From contig NZ_CP123584.1 in assembly GCF_045277565.1 (NCBI RefSeq), positions 3,658,001-3,722,000 on the forward strand: a stretch of DNA of 64,000 nt. The letters are read 5' to 3'. The stretch comes from Aliisedimentitalea scapharcae (GTDB lineage: Bacteria > Pseudomonadota > Alphaproteobacteria > Rhodobacterales > Rhodobacteraceae). Shown here in pieces: positions 16,699 to 26,239 of this stretch (positions are counted from its first letter, which is position 1; the number at the start of each line of letters is the position of its first letter). Below the pieces are notes generated by a model. That model was not told the origin of the DNA and searched no databases. It saw only the letters and a program-made list of their open reading frames with translations. The translations under genes and the position numbers were made by a program.

Positions 16699-19600
16699 AT
16701 GGCTAGATTTTTCCGGATATCGTTGGATGGACTGCAGGAAGTGCCCGGTGTGGCGTCTACTGCGACAGGCTATGGTTACGCGCTGTACGAAAATACCGGT
16801 TTCTCCGAAACGCTGTGGTATCGCATTTTCCTGACCGGTCTGGATTACAGCCTGGTCTTGCCAGAGTCCGGACCTTTTCCAGTCGACATAAGTGATGACG
16901 TCACCGGAATCCATTTTCATTCCGGGGCACGTGGCACCAATGGCGAAGTCGTCTTTAACATCCAGACCGAGGATCCGAACGATCTGAACCTGTCGGAGAG
17001 CGGCGGAGTGCTGACGATCGAAGGGCAATGGGACGCCCTGGATCCGGCATCCACGCCTTTGGATTTCTTCTCTGTTCCGCTTGGCAACGCCATCGTCGGA
17101 AACGACGTGGATCTGTACGTTAATGTCCACACCACCGGAAACCCCGCAGGTGAAATTCGCGGACAGTTCGTTGCGCTTTCGGATGACGAGGCGAACACAA
17201 TCACCGGCACCCCGGAACTTGACTACCTCTATGGTCTGGGCGGCGGCGATACTTTGGAGGGCCTCGGCGGTCCGGATCTGCTGGATGGTGGCGAGGGGAG
17301 CGACACTGCCAGCTACGCAAGCTCGGGCCAGGAGGTCAGCATCAATCTGGCGACGGGGACCGCCACGGGTGGCGATGCCGAAGGCGATGCGCTGGTTTCC
17401 ATCGAGAACCTGATTGGAACGTCCCGGACAGACGGTTTGTTTGGCGACGCCAACGATAATGTTCTCGAAGGCGGCGACGGTGCCGACGATATCCAGGGCG
17501 AAGGCGGGTCCGACACGGCAAGCTACGCAAGCTCGGACGCAGGTGTGACGATCAACCTGGAAACCGAGGAGACAACAGGTGGGGATGCCACAGGTGATAT
17601 TCTTGTCAGCATCGAGAACCTGACCGGTTCGACCTTTGCAGATGATCTGACCGGAGACGACACAGCAAACCGCCTCGAAGGTCTTGATCAGAATGACACT
17701 CTGGCCGGTTTGGCCGGCGCGGACACTCTACTGGGGGGCGACGGTATCGACACCGCCGACTATAGCGCGTCGCCCGATGCCATCGCCGTAGACCTCGGTG
17801 CCGGAACCGCGACGGGCGGTGACGCCGAAGACGACAGCCTTAGCGGGATCGAAAACCTCGAAGGGTCGGAGTTCGCCGACGACCTACGCGGCAACGACGA
17901 TGCCAACCTGATCAACGGGCTTGGGGGCGACGACACGATCGAAGGTGGCGGCGGTGGTGACACGCTGGATGGTGGCACCGGTGCAAATACGCTCAGCTAT
18001 GGTGGCTCGGCCGCAGGCGTAACCGTGAACCTGCTGGAAAACCTGACCTCGGGCGGGGATGCCGCCGGGGACGATTTGCGCAATTTCGTGCACATTCTGG
18101 GATCTCTCTTTGCCGACGATCTGACGGGCGATGCCCAAAACAATCAGCTGCGCGGCGGCACGGGCAACGACGTGTTGGACGGCGGTGCGGGCCTTGATAC
18201 CGCGCTCTTTTCCGGCCTGTTTGCAGATGCCGAAATCACGTTCGGGGCCGAACAGGTCATTGTGAGCTCTGTGGACGGGGTCGACACGCTGACCGGGATC
18301 GAGCAGTTGCAGTTCGACGATCAAACCGTCTCGACTGACGGATTGGCCCCGGTGCCGACGGTTGCGATCACCGGATCCGCCACACAGCGGGAAACGCTGA
18401 CCGCCGTCCCGGCAAACACCAGCGCGATCGACACATCAACCATTGCCTATCAATGGTTAAGGGACGGGGTGGATATCGCCGGGGCAACGGCGGACAGCTA
18501 TAGCCTGACGCAGAACGATGTGGGCCAGCCGGTTTCGGTCCGTATGTCGTACACCGACACGGGCGGAACGCAGACCGTTTCAAGCACCCCAACCGCCGCA
18601 GTGGCCAACGTGAATGACGCCCCAACCGGTGCTCCGGAAATCAGTGGGGCCGCTCATGTGGGCAACACTCTGACTGCCGATACCAGCGGGATCGACGATG
18701 CGGACGGGTTGGGGACGTTTTCATATCAATGGCAGCGCGACGGAGCCGACATCGACGGGGCAACCGGGGCGACCTATGAATTGACGGGTGCAGACTTGGG
18801 CGAAGACGTCAGCGTTGCGGTGTCCTTTACTGATGGGCAAGGCACGGATGAAACGCTGACCAGCACGTCCGAGACTGTTCAGCCGCGCCTCACAATCCTG
18901 GTCACCACAACGTCCGATACGCTGGATCCCGACGACGGGGTTCTGAGCCTGCGCGAGGCCATCATTCAGGTCAACGCCGAAGAGGGGCCAGATTCGATTC
19001 AGCTGGTGCCACTCACATATACCCTGAGCCTGGATTCCACGAGTTACAGGAACGCAGGCGGTTTTGATGACCGTTCTCAACATCTGTCCAGCGAAGGCAA
19101 TGCACGGGATGGTGACATTGATATCCACGGCGATTTAACCCTTTTGGGCGCCCCAAGTGGCGGCACCCTTGTGGCCAATACAATGGGTACAAGGGCGTTT
19201 CACGTTCACTCAGAAGCGCAGGTATATCTGTCCGACTTCCGGATTGATGGCGGGGAAAGGATGGAACCACTGGCCCCCCTGTTGAACGCCCAGGACGGCG
19301 GGGCGCTGTTGAATACTGGCGGTGACATCACAATTCACGAAATGGATTTCACCCGAAACCAAATGTATGCAGAGGAAAGAGTTACATATAACTCTTTGGC
19401 AAAAAAGAGCGGCAATTTCACAAATGCTCCATCGGAAGGTGGGGCTATTTTCAATGCGTCCAGAACAATTGAGATTACCGATTCACTGTTTTCAGGGAAC
19501 ATGGCAGTTCGTGGTGGCGCAATATCTGCCGCGAGTGGAGAAATCTCTATTGCGTCCACGCAATTCGATCAAAACGCTGTTTATAATCGTTGGCAGCGCT

Positions 19601-20097
19601 TAGATGGCCACGGCAAGCACGGTTTCAATGAGTATGAAAATGCCGGCCAAGGTGCGGCGATCTATTCGAACCCGTCGGCACAGGTAAATGTCCTGTCCCG
19701 GTCCGGCACCGACCCGACAGGGGAAAACGCCACAAGCTTCACCAACAATACAGTAAGCGACGGGTCTGGGACGCTGATCGACGGGAATGTCTATCTGGAA
19801 GATCTGATTGACGTCACCGGCAAGGGCAATAACCCCGAAGCGCTCGGAACTGGCGTGACGCGCGATGCGCCGCTGACCCGTGGCACGCTTGCGTCATCTC
19901 TGGTGGCCTCGGCCATTGCGGCAGCCACCGCTGGCGAGGCCGTGCTGACCCGGCTGGCCGGGGCTGGACCTGACGGCTGCGGACCTGTTCGAGCCCGATT
20001 TCCTGCTGGCGGACAGCCCCTTGGTCTCCCGCTCTGCGACCGAGATCATCCTGCAATTGGGCGGGGCGCGGTTGGTTATCGGTGGCACCGGGCTTAG
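16699..20097 (+). CDS. CHRD/RTX secreted protein, N-terminal part (frameshifted at about 19960)
   Basis: The frame starting at the ATG 16699 encodes, in order: a CHRD domain (about 1-155; LDGLQEVPGV, GIHFHSGARG, NPAGEIRGQF), then RTX and serralysin-like repeats in which a DTASYASS...VSINLATGTATGGDAEGD...VSIENL unit recurs about four times, two Ig-like domains (YQWLRDGVDIAGAT, YQWQRDGADIDGAT), then a CSLREAI-type segment (LSLREAIIQVNAEEG) leading into a parallel-beta-helix-like region. Coding character is lost after LTRLAG near residue 1088, where the frame should shift to the one used by the next feature. The last 45 residues to 20097 are out-of-frame read-through. No signal peptide; type I secretion is expected. 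Confidence 0.8.
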   Translation: MARFFRISLDGLQEVPGVASTATGYGYALYENTGFSETLWYRIFLTGLDYSLVLPESGPFPVDISDDVTGIHFHSGARGTNGEVVFNIQTEDPNDLNLSESGGVLTIEGQWDALDPASTPLDFFSVPLGNAIVGNDVDLYVNVHTTGNPAGEIRGQFVALSDDEANTITGTPELDYLYGLGGGDTLEGLGGPDLLDGGEGSDTASYASSGQEVSINLATGTATGGDAEGDALVSIENLIGTSRTDGLFGDANDNVLEGGDGADDIQGEGGSDTASYASSDAGVTINLETEETTGGDATGDILVSIENLTGSTFADDLTGDDTANRLEGLDQNDTLAGLAGADTLLGGDGIDTADYSASPDAIAVDLGAGTATGGDAEDDSLSGIENLEGSEFADDLRGNDDANLINGLGGDDTIEGGGGGDTLDGGTGANTLSYGGSAAGVTVNLLENLTSGGDAAGDDLRNFVHILGSLFADDLTGDAQNNQLRGGTGNDVLDGGAGLDTALFSGLFADAEITFGAEQVIVSSVDGVDTLTGIEQLQFDDQTVSTDGLAPVPTVAITGSATQRETLTAVPANTSAIDTSTIAYQWLRDGVDIAGATADSYSLTQNDVGQPVSVRMSYTDTGGTQTVSSTPTAAVANVNDAPTGAPEISGAAHVGNTLTADTSGIDDADGLGTFSYQWQRDGADIDGATGATYELTGADLGEDVSVAVSFTDGQGTDETLTSTSETVQPRLTILVTTTSDTLDPDDGVLSLREAIIQVNAEEGPDSIQLVPLTYTLSLDSTSYRNAGGFDDRSQHLSSEGNARDGDIDIHGDLTLLGAPSGGTLVANTMGTRAFHVHSEAQVYLSDFRIDGGERMEPLAPLLNAQDGGALLNTGGDITIHEMDFTRNQMYAEERVTYNSLAKKSGNFTNAPSEGGAIFNASRTIEITDSLFSGNMAVRGGAISAASGEISIASTQFDQNAVYNRWQRLDGHGKHGFNEYENAGQGAAIYSNPSAQVNVLSRSGTDPTGENATSFTNNTVSDGSGTLIDGNVYLEDLIDVTGKGNNPEALGTGVTRDAPLTRGTLASSLVASAIAAATAGEAVLTRLAGAGPDGCGPVRARFPAGGQPLGLPLCDRDHPAIGRGAVGYRWHRA

Positions 20098-21100
20098 CCT
20101 GCCAGATGATCTTTTGACACCTACGCGTGAAGACCTTCTTGCCGCCGCGCAGGGAACGGTAACATCGCTGGCGCTGACCAACGCGGATGGAACCGAGGTT
20201 CAGGCAACCCTCACAGGGTTGGAACAGGATCTGGGCGAACTGGTGGCAATCGCAACCGAAGTTTACGATCCTGCGGTGCCATCAACAATCGAAGTCATCA
20301 CCGGTGCGCCGGTTCCAACGGTAGAAAGCGAAACGCCACTCGACCTTCCCGGCTCAGAGGTGGATTTGACCGGCACGCCCGGCCCCGATGTTCTGATCGG
20401 CACGGCGGGTGATGACACGATATTGGGCTTTGCTGACGCCGACCGGCTGGTGGGCAATGATGGCAATGACAGCATCGACGGCGGCACCGGGCCGGATACG
20501 CTGAACGGCGGCCCGGGAAATGACACCATCATCGGCGGACCCGGAGACGACGATCTGCGTGATCAGATTTTCGGTGGTGAAGGCGACGACAGCATCGACG
20601 CAGGCGCGGGCAACGACCAGGTGTTTGGCCAGGCGGGCAACGACACCATCGCCGGCGGCGCGGGCGTCGATGACCTGCAGGGCCAGGACGGGGATGACGT
20701 GATCACCGGGTCGGCGTTTTCCGATCTGGTGTTTGGCGGCGCGGGCAATGATTTTGTCAACGGCGGCTTTGGCCATGACCGCATCAACGGTGGGTCGGGG
20801 GCGGACAAATTCTTTCACGTCGGGATCGCCGATCACGGGTCCGACTGGGTGCAGGATTATGTCGGCGCGGATGGCGATGTGCTGCTGTGGGGTGGCGGAC
20901 CAGCAACGGCCAGCGATTTTCAGGTCAACCTGGCCCATACCGCCAACGCCGCCGGGGAACGGTCAGGCGATGACGCAGTGCGGGAGGCCTTTGTCATCTA
21001 TAAACCAACCGAACAGATCATCTGGGCGCTGGTCGATGGCGGCGGCCAAAGCGCGATCAACATCCAGATCCGCGGCGATACCTTCGATCTGCTGGCCTAG
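20021..21100 (+). CDS. CHRD/RTX secreted protein, C-terminal part (second piece of the same gene)
   Basis: About 359 aa counted from the first possible start, but the real coding continues upstream without a start to about 19964, giving LDLTAADLFEPDFLLADSPL directly after the first piece. It contains the C-terminal calcium-binding nonapeptide block (GTAGDDTILGFADADRLVGN, GNDSIDGGTGPDTLNGG, GDDSIDAGAGNDQVFG and further) followed by a C-terminal domain (KFFHVGIADHGSDW to IRGDTFDLLA) of the kind that carries the type I secretion signal. Removing one G from the gggg at 19960-19963 fuses the two pieces into a protein of about 1466 residues. As read, the secretion-signal half has no start of its own. 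Confidence 0.75.
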   Translation: MVSRSATEIILQLGGARLVIGGTGLSLPDDLLTPTREDLLAAAQGTVTSLALTNADGTEVQATLTGLEQDLGELVAIATEVYDPAVPSTIEVITGAPVPTVESETPLDLPGSEVDLTGTPGPDVLIGTAGDDTILGFADADRLVGNDGNDSIDGGTGPDTLNGGPGNDTIIGGPGDDDLRDQIFGGEGDDSIDAGAGNDQVFGQAGNDTIAGGAGVDDLQGQDGDDVITGSAFSDLVFGGAGNDFVNGGFGHDRINGGSGADKFFHVGIADHGSDWVQDYVGADGDVLLWGGGPATASDFQVNLAHTANAAGERSGDDAVREAFVIYKPTEQIIWALVDGGGQSAINIQIRGDTFDLLA

Positions 21101-21139
21101 GAAGCTGAAACCAGGACGCTCAGGCGGGAGCCGGGCAAG

Positions 21140-21165
21140 GGTCTTTTGTTCCTGACAGAAAGACC
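21140..21165 (+). terminator. Possible hairpin terminator after the RTX gene
   Basis: A 7-bp stem (ggtcttt with aaagacc) and a 12-nt loop, 40 bp after the stop codon. There is no T-tract, so this is weak. The remainder of 21101-21373 shows no gene. Confidence 0.3.
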
Positions 21166-21373
21166 TATGGACGCCTGTCATCGCGGGGTGCGACACGGCG
21201 AACCATCTTGAACCTGCTGAAGCCACATGCGACCAGATCGCGCAAATGATAGAGCGACCAGCCCCAGCCATACGTGTTTTGCAGCACTTGCGCACTCGCT
21301 GCCCGGCAGGCGTCATTGCTGCCGAAAGGCGAGATTCCGGCAACAGGGTGCGCGTCTGGCCCTGGGATCCAAT

Positions 21374-22444
21374 TCACCTGACCAATGTGTAAGCGGAGCG
21401 AGCGTACTTTGATGGAGAAGTTCCAAAGCGTGTCTTGAATGCGCGCGTGAAATTTCCTGGCTCTCGATACCCCAAGGCATCAGCCACTCCGGCTATGGAG
21501 CTTCCTTTCAGACGTAAAAGTTCACAGGCACGATCCATTTTTGCGGCATTCAAAAGCTCGCGAAAATGCGTTCCATATGTCGAAAGCTGGCGTTGAACGC
21601 TGCGAGGCCCAATACCCATTGCCTGCGACACGCGTTCGAGTGACGCGTTGCGGTCGGCAATCTGCATGTCCACGACAACCCGAATTGACTGAAGCATGTT
21701 CGCTGGCGGTGTTTGGCGTTCCCGGATGATATCGCTTCGCGTCGTCGGCATTGCGAGTCCAGGTTTCAGTGCCGGTGCCGCGAGAACAGATTTTGGGAAA
21801 ACCAGTCGTAACTTGGGGCGGTCGAACAAAGTCGGGCAACCAAATGTTTCTTCGGCCTGTCCACTCCCGCGTTCTTTTGGAAAATCAAACTCGATTCTTG
21901 AGGGAGACCAGTTTTGCCCGAGATATGATTGCGGGATGCTCAGCATGGCGGCAACGGCACTGTATGCCATATCAGGGTAGCTAACATGGTTTTTTAAGCC
22001 GAATTTATACGCGTAGGATACCGTGTTACCTTGCTGGACGAACTCGACGCGGTCTGTGTTTGAATGCAACCTCATTTCGCGTTGCGCCCGCAAGAGGGCC
22101 GCTCCCAAATCGGGGGCAGCAAGTACGAAGCTGCCCCAAGCGCCATAATCCTTTACGGTTAGATATGGCGAGAATAATAAACCAAGATAGTCTTCGCCCA
22201 ATGCGCGACCAATTCCCGTCACGAATTCGCACAGCGCGTTCTCTGGGATATAGCCCAATCTTTCTCTGATCAGACTTTCAGCCAATCCAGAGTCAGACAA
22301 CAGACAAAGGGTTTTTCGTTCGCCCAATTCAGAGATAGCAAAATCGGGCATTGCTCCCAGTGCTTTTGCGGTAATCATTGCAGGCGGTTTGGACAGCGCG
22401 AAACTCCTTTTTTCCAGTCTGTCGTGAAATGATATTTCTGACAA
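21374..22444 (-). CDS. AraC-family transcriptional regulator
   Basis: 356 aa. An N-terminal sensor region of about 200 residues resembles the arabinose_bd domain of OruR/ArgR-like AraC proteins (YLGLLFSPYLTVKDYGAWG). The C-terminal HTH_18 at about 260-350 includes the first HTH (RVSQAMGIGPRSVQRQLSTYG) and the well-conserved second one (IAGVADALGYREPGNFTRAF, then GTSPSKYARS). It is transcribed away from the DUF1254 gene, with only 60 bp between the two starts, and is the likely regulator of the two DUF1254/DUF1214 genes. Confidence 0.9.
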   Translation of the reverse strand: MSEISFHDRLEKRSFALSKPPAMITAKALGAMPDFAISELGERKTLCLLSDSGLAESLIRERLGYIPENALCEFVTGIGRALGEDYLGLLFSPYLTVKDYGAWGSFVLAAPDLGAALLRAQREMRLHSNTDRVEFVQQGNTVSYAYKFGLKNHVSYPDMAYSAVAAMLSIPQSYLGQNWSPSRIEFDFPKERGSGQAEETFGCPTLFDRPKLRLVFPKSVLAAPALKPGLAMPTTRSDIIRERQTPPANMLQSIRVVVDMQIADRNASLERVSQAMGIGPRSVQRQLSTYGTHFRELLNAAKMDRACELLRLKGSSIAGVADALGYREPGNFTRAFKTRFGTSPSKYARSAYTLVR

Positions 22445-22504
22445 CCATCTTTATGCAATAATCCAATCTGCTTTTAGGGTTCCCAAATTTCGACGGAGAT
22501 TGCC

Positions 22505-24001
22505 ATGTCATCTATCAAATTCCTGCCCACCTTCGCACTCGCCACGGGACTGTTGTTCTCAGGCTATGTTGCTCAGGCGCAGACCTTTAATGACACGGGC
22601 GATATTCTGGCGCGGTCGGCTGAAGTCGAAGATATTGAATATCAAATCATGGTTCAGCGCGCGACGCAGACGGCGCTTTGGGGTATGCCTGCGGCTGGGA
22701 TGATCGACTTTCTCAAAGGCATCCGCCGGGATCTTGGCGGTGACTACAACGATGTTATCTATTTGAATAAGCCCTTTGATTCCAAACACGGTTTTCTAAC
22801 GGCCAATGACGTGACGGCCTATGCCTGGGCCTCGATGACTTCGGAACCGGGGCCGTTGGTGATCGAAGTTCCGGCAGCCACAGACACTGTCAGTTATTTT
22901 GGTACCATCGTGAATGCATGGGATCAGCCCATTGCTGATGTCGGGCCAGACGGTTTTGACAAGGGCGAAGGTGGCAAATACCTGATGATCCCTCCCGGTT
23001 ATGACGGCGACATGTCGATCGAGGATATGAAATCCGCCGGGTATCTCCCTTTTGAAACCGACACCTACGAGTACGGCTTTTCGTTCCGTCCACGTCTTTA
23101 CAACGGGGCCACCGATCTGGACGCCGCCGACTATGCGCAGACCATCAAGATCTATTACCTGTCCGAGGCCGACAACCCGCCCCCCAACACCTATCACGAG
23201 GCGTCAGAAGTCCCATACGACTCGCTGCCCTATTACAATCACACCTATTTTCAGGATTTGAACGACTACGTTCAGAACAACCCGATCCGTCCACAGGACA
23301 AGATCATGGTGAATTTCCTCAAGGATCTCGGGATCGAAAAGGGAAAACCGTTTGAACCGACCGAGCGTCAGGTGAAGGCCATGAACGAAGGGCTGGTTCT
23401 GGCCTATGCCGCCATGCAGCGCTATTTTGTCGAGCCGGGCCTTTCCACCGTTCCCTTGTGGAAGGACAAGGACGGCACCCTTAAAACCCAGTGGCTCGTC
23501 TGGGACTTTGCCGAAGGTCAGGCCGAAGCCGGTTTCCCTTATGAAACCGACACCGAAGTTTTGGTCGATGATCGCGCGGGCGGCAGCTATTTCTGGATCA
23601 CTTACCTGCCCAAGAATTTGGGCGGCGGCACCTTTTATCTGACCGGACTGCGCGACAGCAATAGCGACATGTATGACCACAACGCCACCTACAAGCTGAA
23701 CGTCCCCGCCGACACGCCTGCGCGGGATTTCTGGTCAGTGATCGTTTATTCGATGGAGACCAAAAGCTTCATCCGCAACGTCGATCCGGTTGGCCTGTCG
23801 TCACGCGATGCCGATACGATGCAGTCCAACGACGATGGATCATATGACATCTATTTTGGCCCAAAGGCACCGGAAGGGCACGAAAGCAACTGGATCCCCA
23901 CCCCTGAAAGCTACTTCCTGTTGTTCCGCCTTTATGGGCCAGAAGAAGGTTGGCTGCAAAGCGGCTGGGTTCTGCCGGATCTAGAAAAAATCACTCAGTA
24001 A
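22505..24001 (+). CDS. Secreted DUF1254/DUF1214 domain protein
   Basis: 498 aa with a Sec signal peptide ending GYVAQAQT at about residue 27. The DUF1254 domain follows at about 60-210 (QTALWGMPAAG, GTIVNAWDQP), and DUF1214 occupies about 370-490 (FWSVIVYSMETKSFI, NDDGSYDIYFGPKAPEG, WIPT near the C-terminus). Proteins with this pair are periplasmic, widespread and of unknown enzymatic role. The ATG follows acggagattgcc. It is paired with the OmpA-fused paralogue downstream (104-bp gap) and faces the AraC regulator. Downstream polarity suggests one operon of two genes. Confidence 0.88.
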   Translation: MSSIKFLPTFALATGLLFSGYVAQAQTFNDTGDILARSAEVEDIEYQIMVQRATQTALWGMPAAGMIDFLKGIRRDLGGDYNDVIYLNKPFDSKHGFLTANDVTAYAWASMTSEPGPLVIEVPAATDTVSYFGTIVNAWDQPIADVGPDGFDKGEGGKYLMIPPGYDGDMSIEDMKSAGYLPFETDTYEYGFSFRPRLYNGATDLDAADYAQTIKIYYLSEADNPPPNTYHEASEVPYDSLPYYNHTYFQDLNDYVQNNPIRPQDKIMVNFLKDLGIEKGKPFEPTERQVKAMNEGLVLAYAAMQRYFVEPGLSTVPLWKDKDGTLKTQWLVWDFAEGQAEAGFPYETDTEVLVDDRAGGSYFWITYLPKNLGGGTFYLTGLRDSNSDMYDHNATYKLNVPADTPARDFWSVIVYSMETKSFIRNVDPVGLSSRDADTMQSNDDGSYDIYFGPKAPEGHESNWIPTPESYFLLFRLYGPEEGWLQSGWVLPDLEKITQ

Positions 24002-24104
24002 TTTGGCGTTCCAAATGACAAAGACTCGTGGCCCTGAACGGGGCCGCGGAATGCGGGCCACAAAGTGGGGCAAACATTTGTTCACGACAAGGGAGAGATT
24101 CACC

Positions 24105-26105
24105 ATGAAAACACGCTTTAAGCTCAAGGCCTGTACGGCTGCCTTGGCGTTGACCGTTGGATTGGCCGCCAGCACGGGACATGCGCAAACCGTGCGCAAA
24201 CCCGGAACAGACATCCGTGCCCAAGCCATTGGGGAACTGACGGACGAACGCGTCCGCGAAGTTCTGGTCGAAGAGGGCCGCGTTTCCATGAGCGGCGGCT
24301 TTTTCGAAACCGACAGCGCCGATTTGGGCGGCACTTCAAATCAGGTGCTGTTCAAATTGGCAAGTGCTATGGGGCTGCATCCGAACATGAGATTGGCCAT
24401 TGTTGGTCACACCGACAGCGTTGGCGATTTCAACTATAACGTCAGCCTATCCCATCGTCGCGCTGCGGCGGTGCGAAATGCTCTGATGGGTGAGCCCTAC
24501 AATGTTGCGCCCGAACGTCTCGTTGCCATGGGGGCGGGTTCCATCAGCCCGGTCGCTTCGAACAAGAGCGATGAGGGTCGCGCCCTGAACCGTCGCGTCG
24601 AATTTGTCCTGCTGGATGAAACTGTAGAGGCGCTACCACAAGAAGAGATCGTCATGCCCGCGCAGTCGACTGCGGAATATGCGGCGGCTGTCCCGGAAAA
24701 TGTTCTGACGCCCGATCTTGTCCGCACCAGAACTCTGGGTGATTTGCGGTTCTTTGACGGGATGCCTTTGCCAGAGACCGTGCAAACGACTTTTGACAAT
24801 CTGGATCTGATGCGGGCCACCTCCGCGTTTCTTGATGGGATGAAGATCGCATCGCTTCGTGGCATGTTCCAGGGATACGAGGATGTAGGCGCTGCGCCGA
24901 ATGACATTGTCATCACCGAGACCCTGATGAACGCAAGGTCGATCTGGCTGACGCCGAATACGACAACGATCTATATCGGATCCAACGTCGATATCGCGGA
25001 CGGCCCGGTCGTCATCGAAGTGCCTGCCGGACTGCTGGGGCTGCTGGATGACGCGGCATTTGAATATGTTGCAGATATCGGTGCGCTGGGTGCGGACAAG
25101 GGCAAAGGCGGCAAGTATCTGCTGCTTCATCACGATGATGAAACGCCCGTGCCCGAAGGGTATTTCGAGCTGCGCACAAAAACCAATGAACACTGGCTGT
25201 TGTTGCGTCGTTCGCCGGATGCCGACGGTAGCACCGCCGGTCCCGTGGCGAAAATCAAGGCGGGTCTGAACGTCTATTCGCTGTCCGAGGCCGCCAATCC
25301 CCCGGCCGAGAAATTCATCAATGTCTCAGATGTTCAATACAACACGGTTCACGCCAACAACGAAGATTTCTTTCACGAAATCAAAGTTGCCTTGGACAAC
25401 AATCCGATTGGCGCATTCAACCCCGAGATTGTCGGGACTTTCGCCTCTATCGGTCTGAAAAAAGGGGTACCGTTTGAGCCCGATGCCCGGATGCGGGACA
25501 TCATGGTCGAGGCTGCGTCAATCGCCAATGCTACTGCGCGTTCGATTACATATGCGGCGCGTGATCCTGGTGTCTATTTCTATGAAGATCGCAAGTGGAA
25601 CTCGCCTTTCCAGCGGCAAAGCTATTTGTTCGAGGAAGATGGCGCTCGAATTCTGGATGACCGGACCTACTTCTTTTACATGGCGACGGGTATTACGCCT
25701 GCCATGACCTCACCACCTGTCGGATCCGGTTCGGTCTATGCGATGACTGCGCGGGATGTGAATGGCGACTACCTGGATGGGTCCAAGACATACAGCGTAA
25801 CGCTTCCTGGCCCAGTTCCTGCCAACAACTTCTGGTCCTTCATGCTTTACAGCGGCCAAACCCGATCAATCCTTGAAACCGATCAGAAATCCGGCGGAAT
25901 CGATTCCAACCGCGAAGGGATAAAAGCGAATGACGACGGCAGCTATACCGTCTACTTCGGCCCCAAAGCTCCGGAAGGTCGGGAAAACAACTGGGCCCAA
26001 ACCGCACCGGGTCGAAGCTTTAATGCGATGATGCGTCTCTATGGACCGCTCGAACCCTGGTTTGACAAAAGCTGGAAGCCCGGAGATTTTATTCCGGTCG
26101 AGTAG
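24105..26105 (+). CDS. OmpA-domain protein fused to DUF1254/DUF1214
   Basis: 666 aa from the ATG at 24105, which follows a gggagagattcacc ribosome site and begins a clear signal peptide (MKTRFKLK, hydrophobic core, TGHAQT). The OmpA peptidoglycan-binding domain is at about 60-170 (FETDSADLGG, IVGHTDSVGDFNYNVSLSHR, RALNRRVEFVL). After a short linker comes DUF1254 (about 220-370) and a C-terminal DUF1214 (FWSFMLYSGQTRSIL, NDDGSYTVYFGPKAPEG). The C-terminal half is clearly paralogous to the preceding gene. The fusion would tether a DUF1254 domain to the cell wall. The gene ends with TAG. Confidence 0.88.
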   Translation: MKTRFKLKACTAALALTVGLAASTGHAQTVRKPGTDIRAQAIGELTDERVREVLVEEGRVSMSGGFFETDSADLGGTSNQVLFKLASAMGLHPNMRLAIVGHTDSVGDFNYNVSLSHRRAAAVRNALMGEPYNVAPERLVAMGAGSISPVASNKSDEGRALNRRVEFVLLDETVEALPQEEIVMPAQSTAEYAAAVPENVLTPDLVRTRTLGDLRFFDGMPLPETVQTTFDNLDLMRATSAFLDGMKIASLRGMFQGYEDVGAAPNDIVITETLMNARSIWLTPNTTTIYIGSNVDIADGPVVIEVPAGLLGLLDDAAFEYVADIGALGADKGKGGKYLLLHHDDETPVPEGYFELRTKTNEHWLLLRRSPDADGSTAGPVAKIKAGLNVYSLSEAANPPAEKFINVSDVQYNTVHANNEDFFHEIKVALDNNPIGAFNPEIVGTFASIGLKKGVPFEPDARMRDIMVEAASIANATARSITYAARDPGVYFYEDRKWNSPFQRQSYLFEEDGARILDDRTYFFYMATGITPAMTSPPVGSGSVYAMTARDVNGDYLDGSKTYSVTLPGPVPANNFWSFMLYSGQTRSILETDQKSGGIDSNREGIKANDDGSYTVYFGPKAPEGRENNWAQTAPGRSFNAMMRLYGPLEPWFDKSWKPGDFIPVE

Positions 26106-26116
26106 AACTCTCAAAG

Positions 26117-26153
26117 GCGGGCAACCGGAACAGTGAGCTGTCTGGTTGCCCGC
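26117..26153 (+). terminator. Hairpin downstream of the OmpA-DUF1254 gene
   Basis: A perfect 10-bp inverted repeat (gcgggcaacc with ggttgcccgc) with a 17-nt loop, 11 bp after the stop codon. The T-tract is poor (attccc), but position and stem strength fit a terminator. Confidence 0.55.
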
Positions 26154-26239
26154 ATTCCCAAGACTGGGGACAGCATAATCTTTGGTTGTTCAAACCCATG
26201 TCGTATAAACGCCATGGGTTTTTGTTGGCCGGCCCAATT

